Below, one piece after another: positions 49,752-60,555 of a stretch of 64,000 bases of DNA (positions are counted from its first letter, which is position 1; each line of letters starts with the position of its first letter). A program made the position numbers and the translations under genes. The notes under the pieces are model-generated. The model did no database searches and was not told the origin of the DNA. It worked only from the letters and a program-made list of their open reading frames with translations. The DNA comes from Gnetum montanum (taxonomy: Eukaryota; Streptophyta; Gnetopsida; Gnetales; Gnetaceae), in NCBI GenBank assembly GCA_015680685.1, contig MNCI01005348.1, positions 5,950 to 69,949 on the forward strand, read 5' to 3'.

Positions 49752-50236
49752 CTAAATCAGCCGCAGATCTAGACCCGGCATGTCACCGTATGACCATGCA
49801 AAGACATTGATGTGGTCCTGCAAAGTTTTAACTATGCCCTCATGTATTTGTGTGTCTAGGAGGGAGCTAAGTCTTAATGTCTTCACCTTCTTTCTTGATG
49901 TGGTTATGGGTATCTCGACAAGAGGATCCTTGGTTACATCCCTAGCCTCTAAATCTAGGGCATGGACTAGGTGCTTGGGCCAATCTGGGGCTGCTTCTAA
50001 GATTGCTATGGTGTTAATTGTAATTGACCCCCTAGTCAATCATGTCGGGGTTCAACCGTCTCGTGAGCTTGCCTTGTGGCCCTGCTAACATTAGAGGCAT
50101 GGAAAGGGCACAACGGGTGTTCATCTCTTGCTTGACCTGCCATCATAAGATGAAAGCCTTGGTAAGGGTCATCAAAGATTATGTGAAATGTAAGTCTACA
50201 AAGCAACACCAAGATGCAACTTGCTATGTAAGGTGA
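49752..50236 (-). pseudogene. Tat-3 protease-RT linker
   Basis: The - strand encodes LSSLLDTQIHEGIVKTLQDH and NVFAWSYGDMPGLDLRLI, the linker found before RTs in Tat elements. It marks the pol-side edge of the antisense module. A frame change near 50039 separates it from MPLMLAGPQGKLTRRLNP further upstream. Confidence 0.75.
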
Positions 50237-50834
50237 TGTACAGATTGAGAGTTTGCTAGTTTAAGGTCATGGCGGACCTCCAAGGCATAAGAGTCTAGAA
50301 TTATTAAAGATATGTAAATCATTGATCTAAAGTGTGAAGTTGTGTAACCGTTGATATGTGAATGCCAAACTGTTAGTTTAGTATCATTTCGGACTGCCAT
50401 ATTGCAACATGCAAAATCTTAATATGCAAATTAATAAAAAGAATGAAACTGTGAGTACAAAAGTTGTCTAACTGCTAGTGCGGGAATGAAGACATGAAAC
50501 TGCTAGAAAATATGATACCACTTATGTCGAGGCGTACGAGGTAACTGCTAATGTAAGGACTTAGTTATCTTGACGTCATTGATCGAAATTACTATTTTGG
50601 GTCCTAAGGAGCATAATCATGCTAGGTTTGTTAGGTTAAGGACTTTTCGGACCTTTAATCAAAAATGAACATTATTATATTAGTTTTCGGGAAGGCAAGT
50701 AATTAGCCTAAAGCGTGCCAAGGTTTAAATGCTAATAGTGTTATGATGTCATGGCAAGCATGCTACGTTGCACACTGCACTCCGCATTAATCGAAAGGAG
50801 AGAGAGAGAAAGTTTCCTCATTTTTCCACTACTA
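50237..50834. other. Left flank of the antisense gene
   Basis: No gene. Two copies of the GCTAGTTTAAGGTCATGGCGGAC-type motif sit at 50255-50278 and about 50371-50395, related to the repeats at 46386-46632. A GA microsatellite is at about 50800. Confidence 0.5.
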
Positions 50835-50846
50835 CCATAAATAGGG
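50835..50846 (+). promoter_or_regulatory. Candidate TATA box of the antisense gene
   Basis: CCATAAATAGGG, about 155 bases before the proposed ATG at 50995, in + orientation. Position and sequence fit a plant TATA element; no other support. Confidence 0.4.
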
Positions 50847-50994
50847 ATTGAACCCTAGTAATTTCAACATTTTCACCGTAAAAGTGTAGAATCCTCATCG
50901 GAGCACTCGGCGATTTCGGAGTGCAAAGAAATTGTGTTAATAGGTTAGTGAGGTGAATTTCTAAGGTGAAGGTCGTAAATCTGTAATTAGGGAC

Positions 50995-53900
50995 ATGGCT
51001 CCTAAAACTCAATTGGTGCTCATGAAGGTTGGGGAGGTGAAGAAGACCCTGAGGTGTGAGCCACAAGCACACGTTCCAGCGTAGGAGAGCATACCGTTGA
51101 CTCAGTGAGTTTTCATGTCTCCTCTATCCCTTTCTCCTTGCACCTTCTACCACTTTCTGCTCTAGTTTTGCATCTCATTTGTTTTGCTATTTGTATTTTT
51201 TGCGACCATGTTGTTTTAGCTTTTGTGTTGCTGCGGTCTCTTTTTCTTTTGGTCATGGCTGTTGTGCAAGGATCTTGTTGTAATTGCATGCAAGGTCATT
51301 GCTATCACTGGGATTGTTGCAACTACGGGGTTGGGGCCCTTTAAGTTGCCTAACCTTGGCATGTCGCAGCGTAAAACCTTCGGGAGGGTTTGGTTATGTT
51401 TGACGTAGCACAATGGCGCGTGTTTTTGTTTGAGCATGTTGTTAGTCATTTTGCTGCTACGCTAAGCTACTTGCATATTATTGCTATGCTAGGCTTTCGC
51501 ATCTTTGCTACGCTATGGTGAGCAAAGGGTTATGTTACGCTACATTCATATTCTGCTAAGCCCTGCTATGTTGCGCATGCATTGCGTTTAAATTTGATGT
51601 CAATATTTGTTGGTTGCATTGTGCAGGGTAGGGCCAAGGTCTAGGTTGATCATCTTGGACCTTGAAGGGGTCCTATGTCACATGGGTATACCTATGAGCA
51701 ATGTTCCTCCTCCCCCGATACATGTGAGAGAGCGAGTGGTTTGGTTCAGGGATGGGGCACAAGACTTCCTACAATTCCTTCTCAACCATTTTAGTCTCAT
51801 GGTTTGGTCCTCCTTAGATAAAGAGAAGGCATCTAGCATAATAGAGGCCTTACTGACAAGGACAAATTGGGGCATCCTGAGATACCTCTCTGACGTCAAG
51901 ACCACAAGCAGGTCAGGAGGAGGATCTAACTCGCACTCAACATTTTTGAGGCATTTAGCCTGGATCTAGGATATGCTAGAATACCAATGTTATCACCCAT
52001 ACAACACACTGTATCTTGTGCGCCAAATGGCGGCCTATTTTCAGAATCCATAGGGGACCGTCCATTGCATTGGCGAGTGAGTTTCGCATCTTTAATTTGC
52101 TTGGTTGTGCAACATTGGCCATACTTGACCGAGTGCTGATAGTGTGTGCTTGTCACTAGGTTCTATATTGACAATGATGGGGTTCATGACCCACTGGGTG
52201 AGTTGGCCGCAATGCAACTAGCCCTACGGGAATTTGCTTCTACCAAGAGCATGCAGGCGAGCATGATTGCTCATTGTGGGGAGGGATACTGTTCCTATCT
52301 ATGCACGCTCACCTCCCTCTACAATCACCTTTCAAGCAGGTCACACTCAAGGCAATCTTAGTGGCTGAGCTCCCTCTATTTCCCTAACCGTATAGACTTG
52401 GTGGGTTAATAAGTGGGCACCACATGCTGAAGTTTTTTTGTAGTTTGTTATGCTAAGTATGTTTCGTGATCATTGCTGCAGGAGCAAGGAAGCCTCGTGA
52501 GGTGATGGTGGTAACTGCCAAGAGGCAAGGGGGAAACATTTACTTCAAATATGGTGAAGTAGCAGTGAGCCAGAGCTGGTTAGAATGAGGGGCTCTAGAC
52601 CCCTTGCTCAAGAAAATCTGAATGGCTGGGCTTATGGATCTGTTCATGGCTCCAAATCCAGGCATCCTTGTTGCTGAAATGCTTTTCTTGGTCAACTGCT
52701 TCTCTGGGCAGACAAACCATTTCTGTACGTATGTGCGAGGTGTGCAGGTGGTCATTGACATCAATGACCAGCTATTTAAAGATTTTTTTGGCATTCCTAC
52801 TGATGGTGTCAATGTGATGTTGAAGGGAAAGCAGGAGTTGACCCTTCAGAAGCAGCATATCGAGGAGTGGCTGAGGCTCACCAAGGAGTGAAAGGGATTC
52901 CCTATGGACAAACTCAATGAAGGTCCTGCTATGGGAATATACTCAGTCTTTTGTGCCTACGCATTCCCTCAATTTCTCACACAAGGGAAGGTCCTGGGGC
53001 TTGAGTAGGCTTGACTCATGCGGGAAGTCATAGAGGAGGGGGCCCGTTACAATAGGGCCGAATTCCTATGCAGTGGTTTGCAGGTTGAGATTTTGAGACT
53101 CCATGAGCCAACAGAGTCCTGCTCTAACATACACTACGCTTTCTACATAGGCTATTTAAAGCCCTTCATGGAGTTCCTAGTGGTCCAGGAGGACGGAGTT
53201 TAGTCCAAGCTAAATCGTAACCAGATTCCTAAGCCATGGATTCGACAGGTACTTCGGACTATGCAAGCCTAGGACCCCCCGAAAGTGGGGGGGATTCGTT
53301 ATCTGTAACAACTAAAGGTCTGGTATTTTGTAGTGCTTGCAGCTAGGACAGCATAGAGGAGACTCCCCCTACTATAATCGGCAACATGACATAGGGTGAA
53401 CGTCTCATAGCTGAGATTGTGCTCGTGGAGCTACGAAGGAAGAGACCTCCTTCAACTAAGGAAATCCCTCATGAAGAGGAGGGGTGAAGACTGCGGTTCA
53501 AGTTGTGGCGAACGCAACCCCCCATTGGTGAGCACTACATTACATTTACTTTACTTTGCTATTGCTTGCTATTTTATGCTTCGTTAGGTAGTGCGTCGTA
53601 GTGTGGCATCTGTTTTGAATTAACTTGTTTCAATTTGACGTATGTATGTCCTTTTTTGGGTAGAAGAAGAAGAAGATGAAGAAGAAGGTGACGAGGGAGT
53701 GTTGGCCCTCAAGATGAGGGTGAAAAATAAAGACACAAGGGCCCCAACTTTGGAAGAAAGGGCCCCGATCAGAAATAATAGAGCTCTTGTCCCCAGGACA
53801 GGGACTCTTGTCATTAGGGAGCCTTTTCCTAACCAAGAGGTACCTTCCCAAAATAAGAAAGACACTACTCTCCTAAAAGGAAAGGCACCAGTGCATGAGG

Positions 53901-55340
53901 TAGGGGCTTTCATGGACTTGGCCGAGCCTTCTACCGAGCCTACCACGATCATCTTGCATCAGCAAGAAGAAACACTACCACCAAATGCTAATGAGTTAGG
54001 CTTTGTTTATGCCTTATCGTAGTCCATTTTTGCCATTGCTGACATGCTTAGTCATGTAACAGGTGCTACTGCTGATGTCTCAGGACTTCCTTCGTCTCGT
54101 ATGGAGTCATGGGCTGAAGTCCCTGACAAAGTTGCATTTATTCAGGGACTTGTCAATGACATGATCAAACGCCTTCAGCAGGTGGATCCTTGTGCAGGTA
54201 AGTAGGAGTGTTAACTATTATTATGTTGCTACATTGAAATTTTTGAGTTTATTGATTATTTTAAGCTAACATGCTTACTACGCTTTGTGCACTTTGAATA
54301 GCCTCTTAGCTTAAGTGGGACCCAGCACGACCTATGGAGTTTGGCGCGGTGCCTGCGCTCTCACCTGACGTGATTGGGGTATCTCGTCATACGTTTGACA
54401 AGGCTTAAAAATGTGTCTTGCACTCGGCATGCTATCTGTGGGAGTGTAGACACACCAACGAATACTTGTGGAAACAGGCCCAAAGGGCCAAGCAAAGAGA
54501 GGGTGAACTAGTCGTCGAGGTGGAGAACCTCAGGTCTAGGATCAATTTCCTCACAAATCGTAACTCTAACCCTACTACTTTGCAAAGGGCTATGGATGAC
54601 TACACCAGGTTTTGGACTGTCGTTCATCAAAATGTAAATTCCACCTCCGAAATAATCGAACAGCAGATGCAGATGGACTTGCTATCCTAGAAGTGCTAGG
54701 ATATGAAAGACATAAGTGCTAAGGTGTTCAAATGGAGGAAAGCCCAGAGGGATCACAAATATACATACAAGCTGGAGAATGAAACCCATTGAAGATTGTA
54801 TAAAGATGATGCTGTGGAGGCGTTCTCATACGAAACGTTTGTGAAAGCCATCAGGGCTTCTGAGGCCTATGCCAAGTTTAAAGAGCAGGTGAAAGTCACG
54901 GAGTCTCCTGACCTAAGGGTGAACCTTCCTACAGGAGAGACTGCAACCACCTCCCTTTTCCAAGATCCTCTAAAGTGGACAACCTTGGAAAGGGAGAAAG
55001 TTTCCACTGCGAATGCTAAGCCTAGTGACAGGCATTGGATGGAAATTTCGATAGAGGAGATTGGACATTGCCTCAGGCTCAATCTAGACTAGATACCTCT
55101 TGAGACTGACACAAGCTCTCCTCAGGCTAGTCACTTTAATGTTGTGCTATAGCTAGCGTTTACCTTATTTCTTGCCCTAACTAACTACTCCATTTTTGAA
55201 TACAGGCCCTCAATGAAGATGTCAGGCTCGTGGAGCGAGGAAATGAAGAGCTGGTAAGAGGCAACATAGGAGCAAGCGATGCACAAGTAGGTGAAGTGGG
55301 GGCAAATAGCAAAGGCAATGAGAATAAAGATAACCCATAA
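50995..55340 (+). pseudogene. Antisense seven-exon gene of Tat-3: HAD/FCP1-like domain, middle domain, coiled coil
   Basis: Proposed exons: 50995-51104, 51627-52076, 52160 to about 52400, 52482-53527, 53664-54197, 54302-55125 and 55206-55340 (TAA). Introns start GT and end AG, except 55126 (GC). Reading frame is kept across the introns at 51104/51627, 52076/52160, 53527/53664, 54197/54302 and 55125/55206. Exon 2 reads LIILDLEGVLCHMG, then FLQFLLNHFSLMVWSS, an FCP1/NIF-type HAD domain. Exon 3 has NDGVHDPLGELA, like the end of that domain. Exon 4 has MAPNPGILVAEMLFLVNC and VRGVQVVIDINDQLFKDFFG, reminiscent of plant transposon-associated domains. An acidic EEEEDEEEGDE stretch and a coiled coil with EGELVVEVENLRSRINFLTN follow. 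The first catalytic Asp remains, the second is Glu, and the later DD is missing. About a dozen stops, mostly TAG. Product and role unknown. Confidence 0.7.
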
Positions 55341-55690
55341 CAGCATGGGACTCCTGTCTCTCTTTTTCTTTTTCTTTTAAAAAAAATTTGAAAATTTTGC
55401 AAACAATGCCAATGGGCGAAAATTTTGAATGAAATGGAGAACTTTAGCAAGGAGACTGGTTTTGTGTTAACTTATGCATTATGTAAAGTTTTCATGCTCT
55501 CGTATGCTAGTTTTAGGCCATTTTTGGTCGTTGCTAGTTTTGGGCCATTTCGGGCCATTAGCATAGCATTCCGAAAGAACGATATATTGACAAGACAAGG
55601 AAACGACAAATATGAAAGAATGGCAAACAGGTGGGAGGTTGCAAGGCTACTACGCTATGCATAGCTGCCTCTTGACCTTCGTGGGTTGAT
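55341..55690. other. Right flank of the antisense gene
   Basis: No gene. Two GCTAGTTTT(A/G)GGCCATTT motifs at 55505-55560 resemble those on the left flank. A CTACGCTATGCATAG word lies at about 55650. The Tat-3 protease C-terminus begins about here on the - strand. Confidence 0.5.
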
Positions 55691-55699
55691 CAGGATGTA

Positions 55700-56450
55700 G
55701 GGTCAAGGCGTTTCACCTGGGTCCCCGCTCATAACACTGTCCTTCACCTGGAAGGGCAATTCACACCATGCATTTTCGATTTGAGGATCGACTCATTGGA
55801 TCAATCCCTTCGTTGTATGATTAATGCATGCATGAATAGGTGCTTCATCATCAGAGGTTATAACTTCTAAACCCTGTTCCATGCCTATGTTGCTAATTGC
55901 TTGTGTTACTACCTTGTCGCCATGGATTATCACCTCCTTACCCGCATATGGTTGGTGGATTTCCTAATGTATAGGCGAGGAGACAGCCCTAAGTTGTGCT
56001 AAGCATGATCTTCCCAAGATCATGTTAAACCCGGGCATTTCTTAGACCAAGACGAATGTTGCGTCTATGGAGAACTAGTCCCCTGCTACGAAGTTTACGT
56101 GAACTGTGCCCTTCACCAGGATGCGTGCCCCATTGAAGGACTGCAAACATGACGTTGTTGTTGGTTTGATCTAGTCGACCAATCCCAACTTATCTATAAT
56201 AGGGAAGGAAATAACATTTGTGGCAGCCCCATCATAGACGTGTACCCTTCGGATCCAATGTTGGCCGACCCGAATTGTGATGAAGAGAGGCACCGTAGTC
56301 ACTTGACCCCCTTCAGGATCTTTCTTAATGGCATCCTTGCTGAAAGTTAATCAAGGTACTACAAACTCTATGGGTACAGAGGGGAGTATGACTGAGTGGA
56401 TCACTTTCTCTTCCACTGGCATGTTTTCATCGACCAAAATCGTTGTTAAC
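55700..56450 (-). pseudogene. Tat-3 protease
   Basis: The - strand reads VTTVPLFITIRVGQHWIRR, HVYDGAATNVISFPIIDKLG (aspartic active site, DGA), then LQSFNGARILVKGTVHVNF and EMPGFNMILGRSCLAQ (hydrophobic-GR motif). AVSSPIH and KEVIIHGDKVVTQ follow. This is a retropepsin of normal length fused to the Gag side. Five or more stops, mostly TAG where Gln fits (LVDxIKP, AGDxFSI, PIHxEIH), one TAA, and TGA near the end. Confidence 0.8.
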
Positions 56451-56665
56451 ATGCAGACTAGAGCCTCTCAGTGAGGTACCGATGTCATGACCAAGTCGTA
56501 CAAGCTTAACGTAGCATTTTTTTGCCTTAGGGCTTGTCCGACCTAGGTGAGGACATCTAAGAAGTCTTGGCCACCTACGTGTTTGACACCTTCCTCCTCC
56601 TCGATTCATCCTAGAAGACGAATCTCTTGAGGGGATATGACTTCTGACCTAGGTTCAAATCTTTG

Positions 56666-57652
56666 TCAGCAAGGTGATGCAAGCTGTGTAATTGTGTCGT
56701 CCTTCATCTTTGGTGACGAAGGTGTAAATACAAGGGGCAAAGGGGTAGACTTGGAGATACTTTTGATGGTATTCCCCTTTGATGCCTCGCCCAACAAGTA
56801 GGCTTCTTGCCCAGTGGGATGAGGAGGTTGTTTAATGTTGTTGCATGTGATGGGGGCTGTTGAAGAAATTGGCCCCTTGATGATGAATGGAGCTAGAGGT
56901 GGTGACTGACGGGGTTGCATGGCCTCACCAACAGACAGTGCAGAAGTAGATGCCCGTAGTTGGACTTTCAAGATGAATGACGGATGTGAACTTGGACCAA
57001 CCATTGGTGGTATTGGTGCACTACATTGAGGCACACGAATCACAAATGGTTGGAAGGGTGGCGTGGGATCATTATCAATACCAATGTCGTTGATTACGTA
57101 ACCAAAATTATTGGCATTGAGGGGGTCTGTGTAGACATACATAGATTGATTTTCAAGGCGTACTGTGTTACTTTCATCCAGCATCAGCTTTCCTAGGTTG
57201 ATTAATTTTTCAATGTCATTTTGCAACAATAGACAATAATCTGTGGTGTGACCACATAGTTGGTGGTAGTCACAAAACCTATCTAGCCTGAAACCCCTAG
57301 GAACTGGGGGCTCATTGGGTAGGGCCAAAGAGGGATTCCTAAGGAGCTCGCAGTAACATCGATGTCTCATGCTTACTTCCTTTGACATATGCTTATGTTG
57401 GATGTATCCTGCTGCTAATAGTTGCTTCAAGAGTTCTGAAGGTTTGAGAGGTATTGGAATGTATTTCGAATGATCTTTGCGCTCGAAGTTGGGTTTAGTG
57501 TATGCAAATGTCTCGGGTGCAGGTGCAATAGGTTGTGATACTTGGCTTGGTTTGGGCACAGAATCAGCAGTAGGCATGGATGGTTTCTTATTATTCTTGC
57601 TTCTGTTGTTGCTATGTTTAGGCTTGGCCTCAGTTGCCACAGCAGCCACCAT
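56666..57652 (-). pseudogene. Tat-3 gag C-terminal part with CxH finger
   Basis: A 328-codon open stretch, the longest in the window. It contains ETFAYTKPNFERKDHSKY, IPLKPSELLKQLLAAGYIQ, then FCDYHQLCGHTTDYCLLLQ, the CxxH...CGHxTxxC finger that ends Tat Gags and precedes the protease. A Pro-rich linker with STSALSVGEAMQPRQSPPLA follows. The N-terminal edge joins the Gag core by a frameshift at about 57690. Confidence 0.85.
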
Positions 57653-57689
57653 GGTTGTTGGGGCCTTACCCTTGTCCTTTTTTGCGAAA

Positions 57690-59468
57690 ATGTTCTTGTA
57701 AGTGATGTAGGCTGGGTCTTTGCTCGCCTCGGCTACGTCTTGTATGCTTTTCGTTTGAGTGAAAGCTTGGCTAAGTGAGCATGAGTGAGGTAATACAGTT
57801 TGGACTTGATGAAGTCATTCATCGCACCCTTAAAGATAGCTAACAAGTGAGCTTCTGTGATGGGCTCACGGATTTCGTTAAGTGTAGTGCTCCAATGTTG
57901 AATGAATTTTTGGACTGGTTCTAACGGGTCTTGTTTCACGTACATCAGCTGATCCACTGTGGTTTCTAGCTTCAAGTTATATTTGAAGCGTGTCACAAAC
58001 TGGGTCAACAGTTCTTCCAAAGTCGAAATGAATGAACGTGGTAACGTGTGGTACCAATCTAGGGCCTTCCCATCTAGGAACATGGCAAAGACACAAATGA
58101 TCGTATGCGGCCTCTATTGGAATAGCAAAGACTCCAACCGAAAGGTAACGAGATGGGTATTGGGATCCCCTTCCCTGTCGTACTTCATGAAGTGTGGGAG
58201 GGACATCCCAGTGGTAATATCAAAGTAGGGATTACAGGGTTGACAGGGTCATCCTAATAGAAGTCCATGACTTGTACCGTATCGAACCCAATAGCTTTGA
58301 GATGTTTTACTTCCTCAGTTAGGGTCTGGATGAGCTAAAACGCTTGGTCTAGACCCGACGATGTTGTAGATGGCTGAGGGAGTGTAGAGGTGACTCCCAC
58401 ATGTGGTATGGTGGCGGCGGTGATTTGACTCATCAGGGGTGCCATTGGGACCACCCCGACTAAAGGTGCTATTTGCATTATCCACCACCTGGTGGGTGGT
58501 ATTGTTGGAGCGGTCATAGCAGGTTGAGTTGTCAGATAGGCCGTTTGGGTTACCGATGGGACAGACCATGGCCCCATGCCAGGATGCACCATTTGCAGGG
58601 TCAAATAGGCCTAGTGGTAAATGTAGTGAGACATATGCGATGGTTGCAAAACGGATGAAGAAGCAAATGGGGTCCACCACGTGGATGGGCCTGGGCCCAC
58701 CATAGTGGACGAAACAGATGCATAGGTAGGAATCAACGTAGGAGTTATGTGTAGTTGCAAAGTAGGTATTGTATGGGTATGCGGTAGGGTAGTCGTGATA
58801 GGCGTGTTGCGCACCATAGGAGCATGCTGATAAATAGCTTGCAGTTGCACAATTGCTGTGGGGAAAACCGGGGAATGGAGGTGATGATGCGCTGGAAATG
58901 TATCATGGCTACCCATTGCAGTTGTGGTTGTAGGCTATTGAAGCGTAGGCGTAATGATAAAGGGGGTGGTGACAGATAGAGGGTTGGCCTAGAAGGACTG
59001 GGTAGACGGTGCGGGAATGAGGTTGACCCGACCTCCTTCGTCAGATTGGGAATCAAGTTCATCCTGCCCATCTTGAAAGGCATCATCCTAGTTGGACACT
59101 ATGTCTTGTTGCTCCCTAAGCCTGGTCAACTAGATTAGCTGATCTAGAAGCCTTTGGTATTCTTGCATTAAAGGCAAAGAAATGCTCGAGGTAGGAACGA
59201 ATTTCTCCCTATTGCAGTAAGCAAACTCGAAGCTGCATTTTTCTTCGAGTTCATGTAAATCCAAGGGTAGATTAGCCTACACCTTTGCACAAAGGAAACT
59301 ATAACACTTTTGTTGCTAGGCCAGTCCCTCAGGTCCTTGATTTTGGATTCTGAGACACCAGTGTGCTTCCTGTGTTGGATTCAACCGTTGTTCAACACCA
59401 GTAGTGCCTTGGACTGCGAAGGGCACCTCCGCATTGAAGGTGTCCACAGCGGTGGTGGTGGAAGCCAT
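57690..59468 (-). pseudogene. Tat-3 gag, N-terminal and core parts
   Basis: Start ATG at 59468 (MASTTTAVDTF); the same MAS start occurs in Tat-2. Then VEQRLNPTQEAHWC, FEFAYCNREKFVPTSS, LMQEYQRLLDQLI, an acidic AFQDGQDELDSQSDEGG, a Thr/Pro-rich stretch to about 58600, LIQTLTEEVKHLKAIGFDTV and, after a frameshift at about 58230, the Gag core: YFDITTGMSLPHFMKYDREG, FRLESLLF, MFLDGKALDWYHTLPRSF. Between 59468 and about 58100 I count ten in-frame TAG codons and no TAA or TGA. Most of the TAGs fit Gln. Confidence 0.85.
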
Positions 59469-59534
59469 TGCTAAGCAAGTGACTATGCAAAAAATGCAAA
59501 AGAACATAAGGATAAAAAAAAGCGACAGAAGGAT

Positions 59535-60345
59535 GGCTTTAAGTCTTACTAGATTCCAGTGGAATCATTGGGGTGGTCGATCTATACCACACAAAGTGTA
59601 AACAACCGCATAGGATGTCATGTTTATGCCTGTGCATGATGAGGTACAGAGCATGTGCTAGACTACTGTCAGGCAAGTTCAGTTAACAAACGATCAAGGA
59701 GGCTTTATGTCCTGTAGGATCCCAAAGGGACCATCGAGGCGACCGACCTGCACCATACAAGGCGTAAACAACCTCAAAGGGTATCACGTTTTCACCTATG
59801 TTGGTTAGGGTGCAAAACGCATGCAAAACTACTGTAAAAAGGAAAGGCGAGTTAAATTATCATCGAAAGGCTTATTGTCTCGTAGGGTTCTAGAGGAACC
59901 GTCGAGGTGACTGATCTACACCGTACGACCCGTAAACAACCATAGATGGGTGTCAATTCTACACTGATGCAAGCCGAGGTGTGGAAGGCATATGAGACTA
60001 CTGTAAGACGAGAAAATTAACTAGTGACAAGGTAGGCTTTATGTCTCGTAGGATCCCGGAGGGACCGTCGAGGTGACTGGTCTGTACCACACAGGATGGG
60101 GTTTAGAACGCATGCAAGACAACCATAGGATGGGCAAGCTAGCTATCAATTAGATAGGCTTTATGTCTCACAGGATCCTGGAGGGACCATCAAGGTAACC
60201 AGTCTATACCACATAGGATGGGGTTTAAAATGCATGTAAGACAACCATAAAATGAGCTAGTTAACTGGCAATCAGAGGCCTTGTGTTCCGTAGGGTTCTA
60301 GAGGAACCGTCGGGGCGACCGATCTACACCGCACAAAGCACAAAC
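59535..60345. repeat. Leader minisatellite of Tat-3, six units
   Basis: Units begin GGCTTTA or GGCYTTG at 59535, 59701, 59869, 60035, 60157 and 60277, giving spacings of 166, 168, 166, 122 and 120. Each contains a core near GGAACCGTCGAGGYGACCG followed by CTACACCRCACAA. The last units have lost about 45 bp of spacer. It lies between the 5' LTR/primer site and gag. Confidence 0.8.
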
Positions 60346-60541
60346 AACAACAAGAGGGTGTCATGTTTACTCTCGTGTGTATCAAGGTGTAGAAGGCTCT
60401 TAGGACTACCGTGACATGCGGCAAAGACACCAAAAGTCCATCCTTCTAGCACTAGAAAATTGTAGCGACAGAAAACGTCGACGACTAGAAGAATGCTAAG
60501 GGTCGGCAGACTCGATAGTTCCAACCCCATATCTACGAGAG
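60346..60541. other. Tat-3 leader next to primer site
   Basis: No gene or repeat. Includes ACGTCGACGACTAG near 60475. Confidence 0.4.
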
Positions 60542-60551
60542 GGCGGTGCTA
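60542..60551 (-). promoter_or_regulatory. Tat-3 primer-binding-site candidate
   Basis: The - strand reads TAGCACCGCC, which differs by two G-to-A changes from TGGCGCCGCC. That form is close to the TGGCGCCG sites used by many Tat/Athila elements. It sits four bases from a CACA that could end the LTR. Confidence 0.4.
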
Positions 60552-60555
60552 GGTT

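Noticed and set aside
53620-53952. - strand frame of 110 codons with a Ser run
   Set aside because: It is the complement of the acidic Glu-rich exon 5 of the antisense gene, whose + frame is continuous through two introns.
50995-55340. A host gene into which a Tat element inserted
   Set aside because: The matching gene sits at the same place in Tat-2, inside that element's own gag-pro/RT order. Independent insertion into two paralogous host genes at the same point is much less likely.
58315-58680. Several overlapping - strand frames as separate proteins
   Set aside because: Only the frame in phase with the 59468 start and the LIQTLTEEVKHLK segment fits the Tat gag; the others are shadows of a Pro/Thr-rich region.
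57690-59468. TAG reassigned to glutamine in these genes
   Set aside because: Frameshifts and other stops accompany the TAG codons, and plant nuclear genes use the standard code. CHG deamination explains the bias without recoding.
59535-60345. CRISPR-like array
   Set aside because: Units of 120-168 bp are imperfect, spacers are related to each other, and it lies in a plant retroelement leader.
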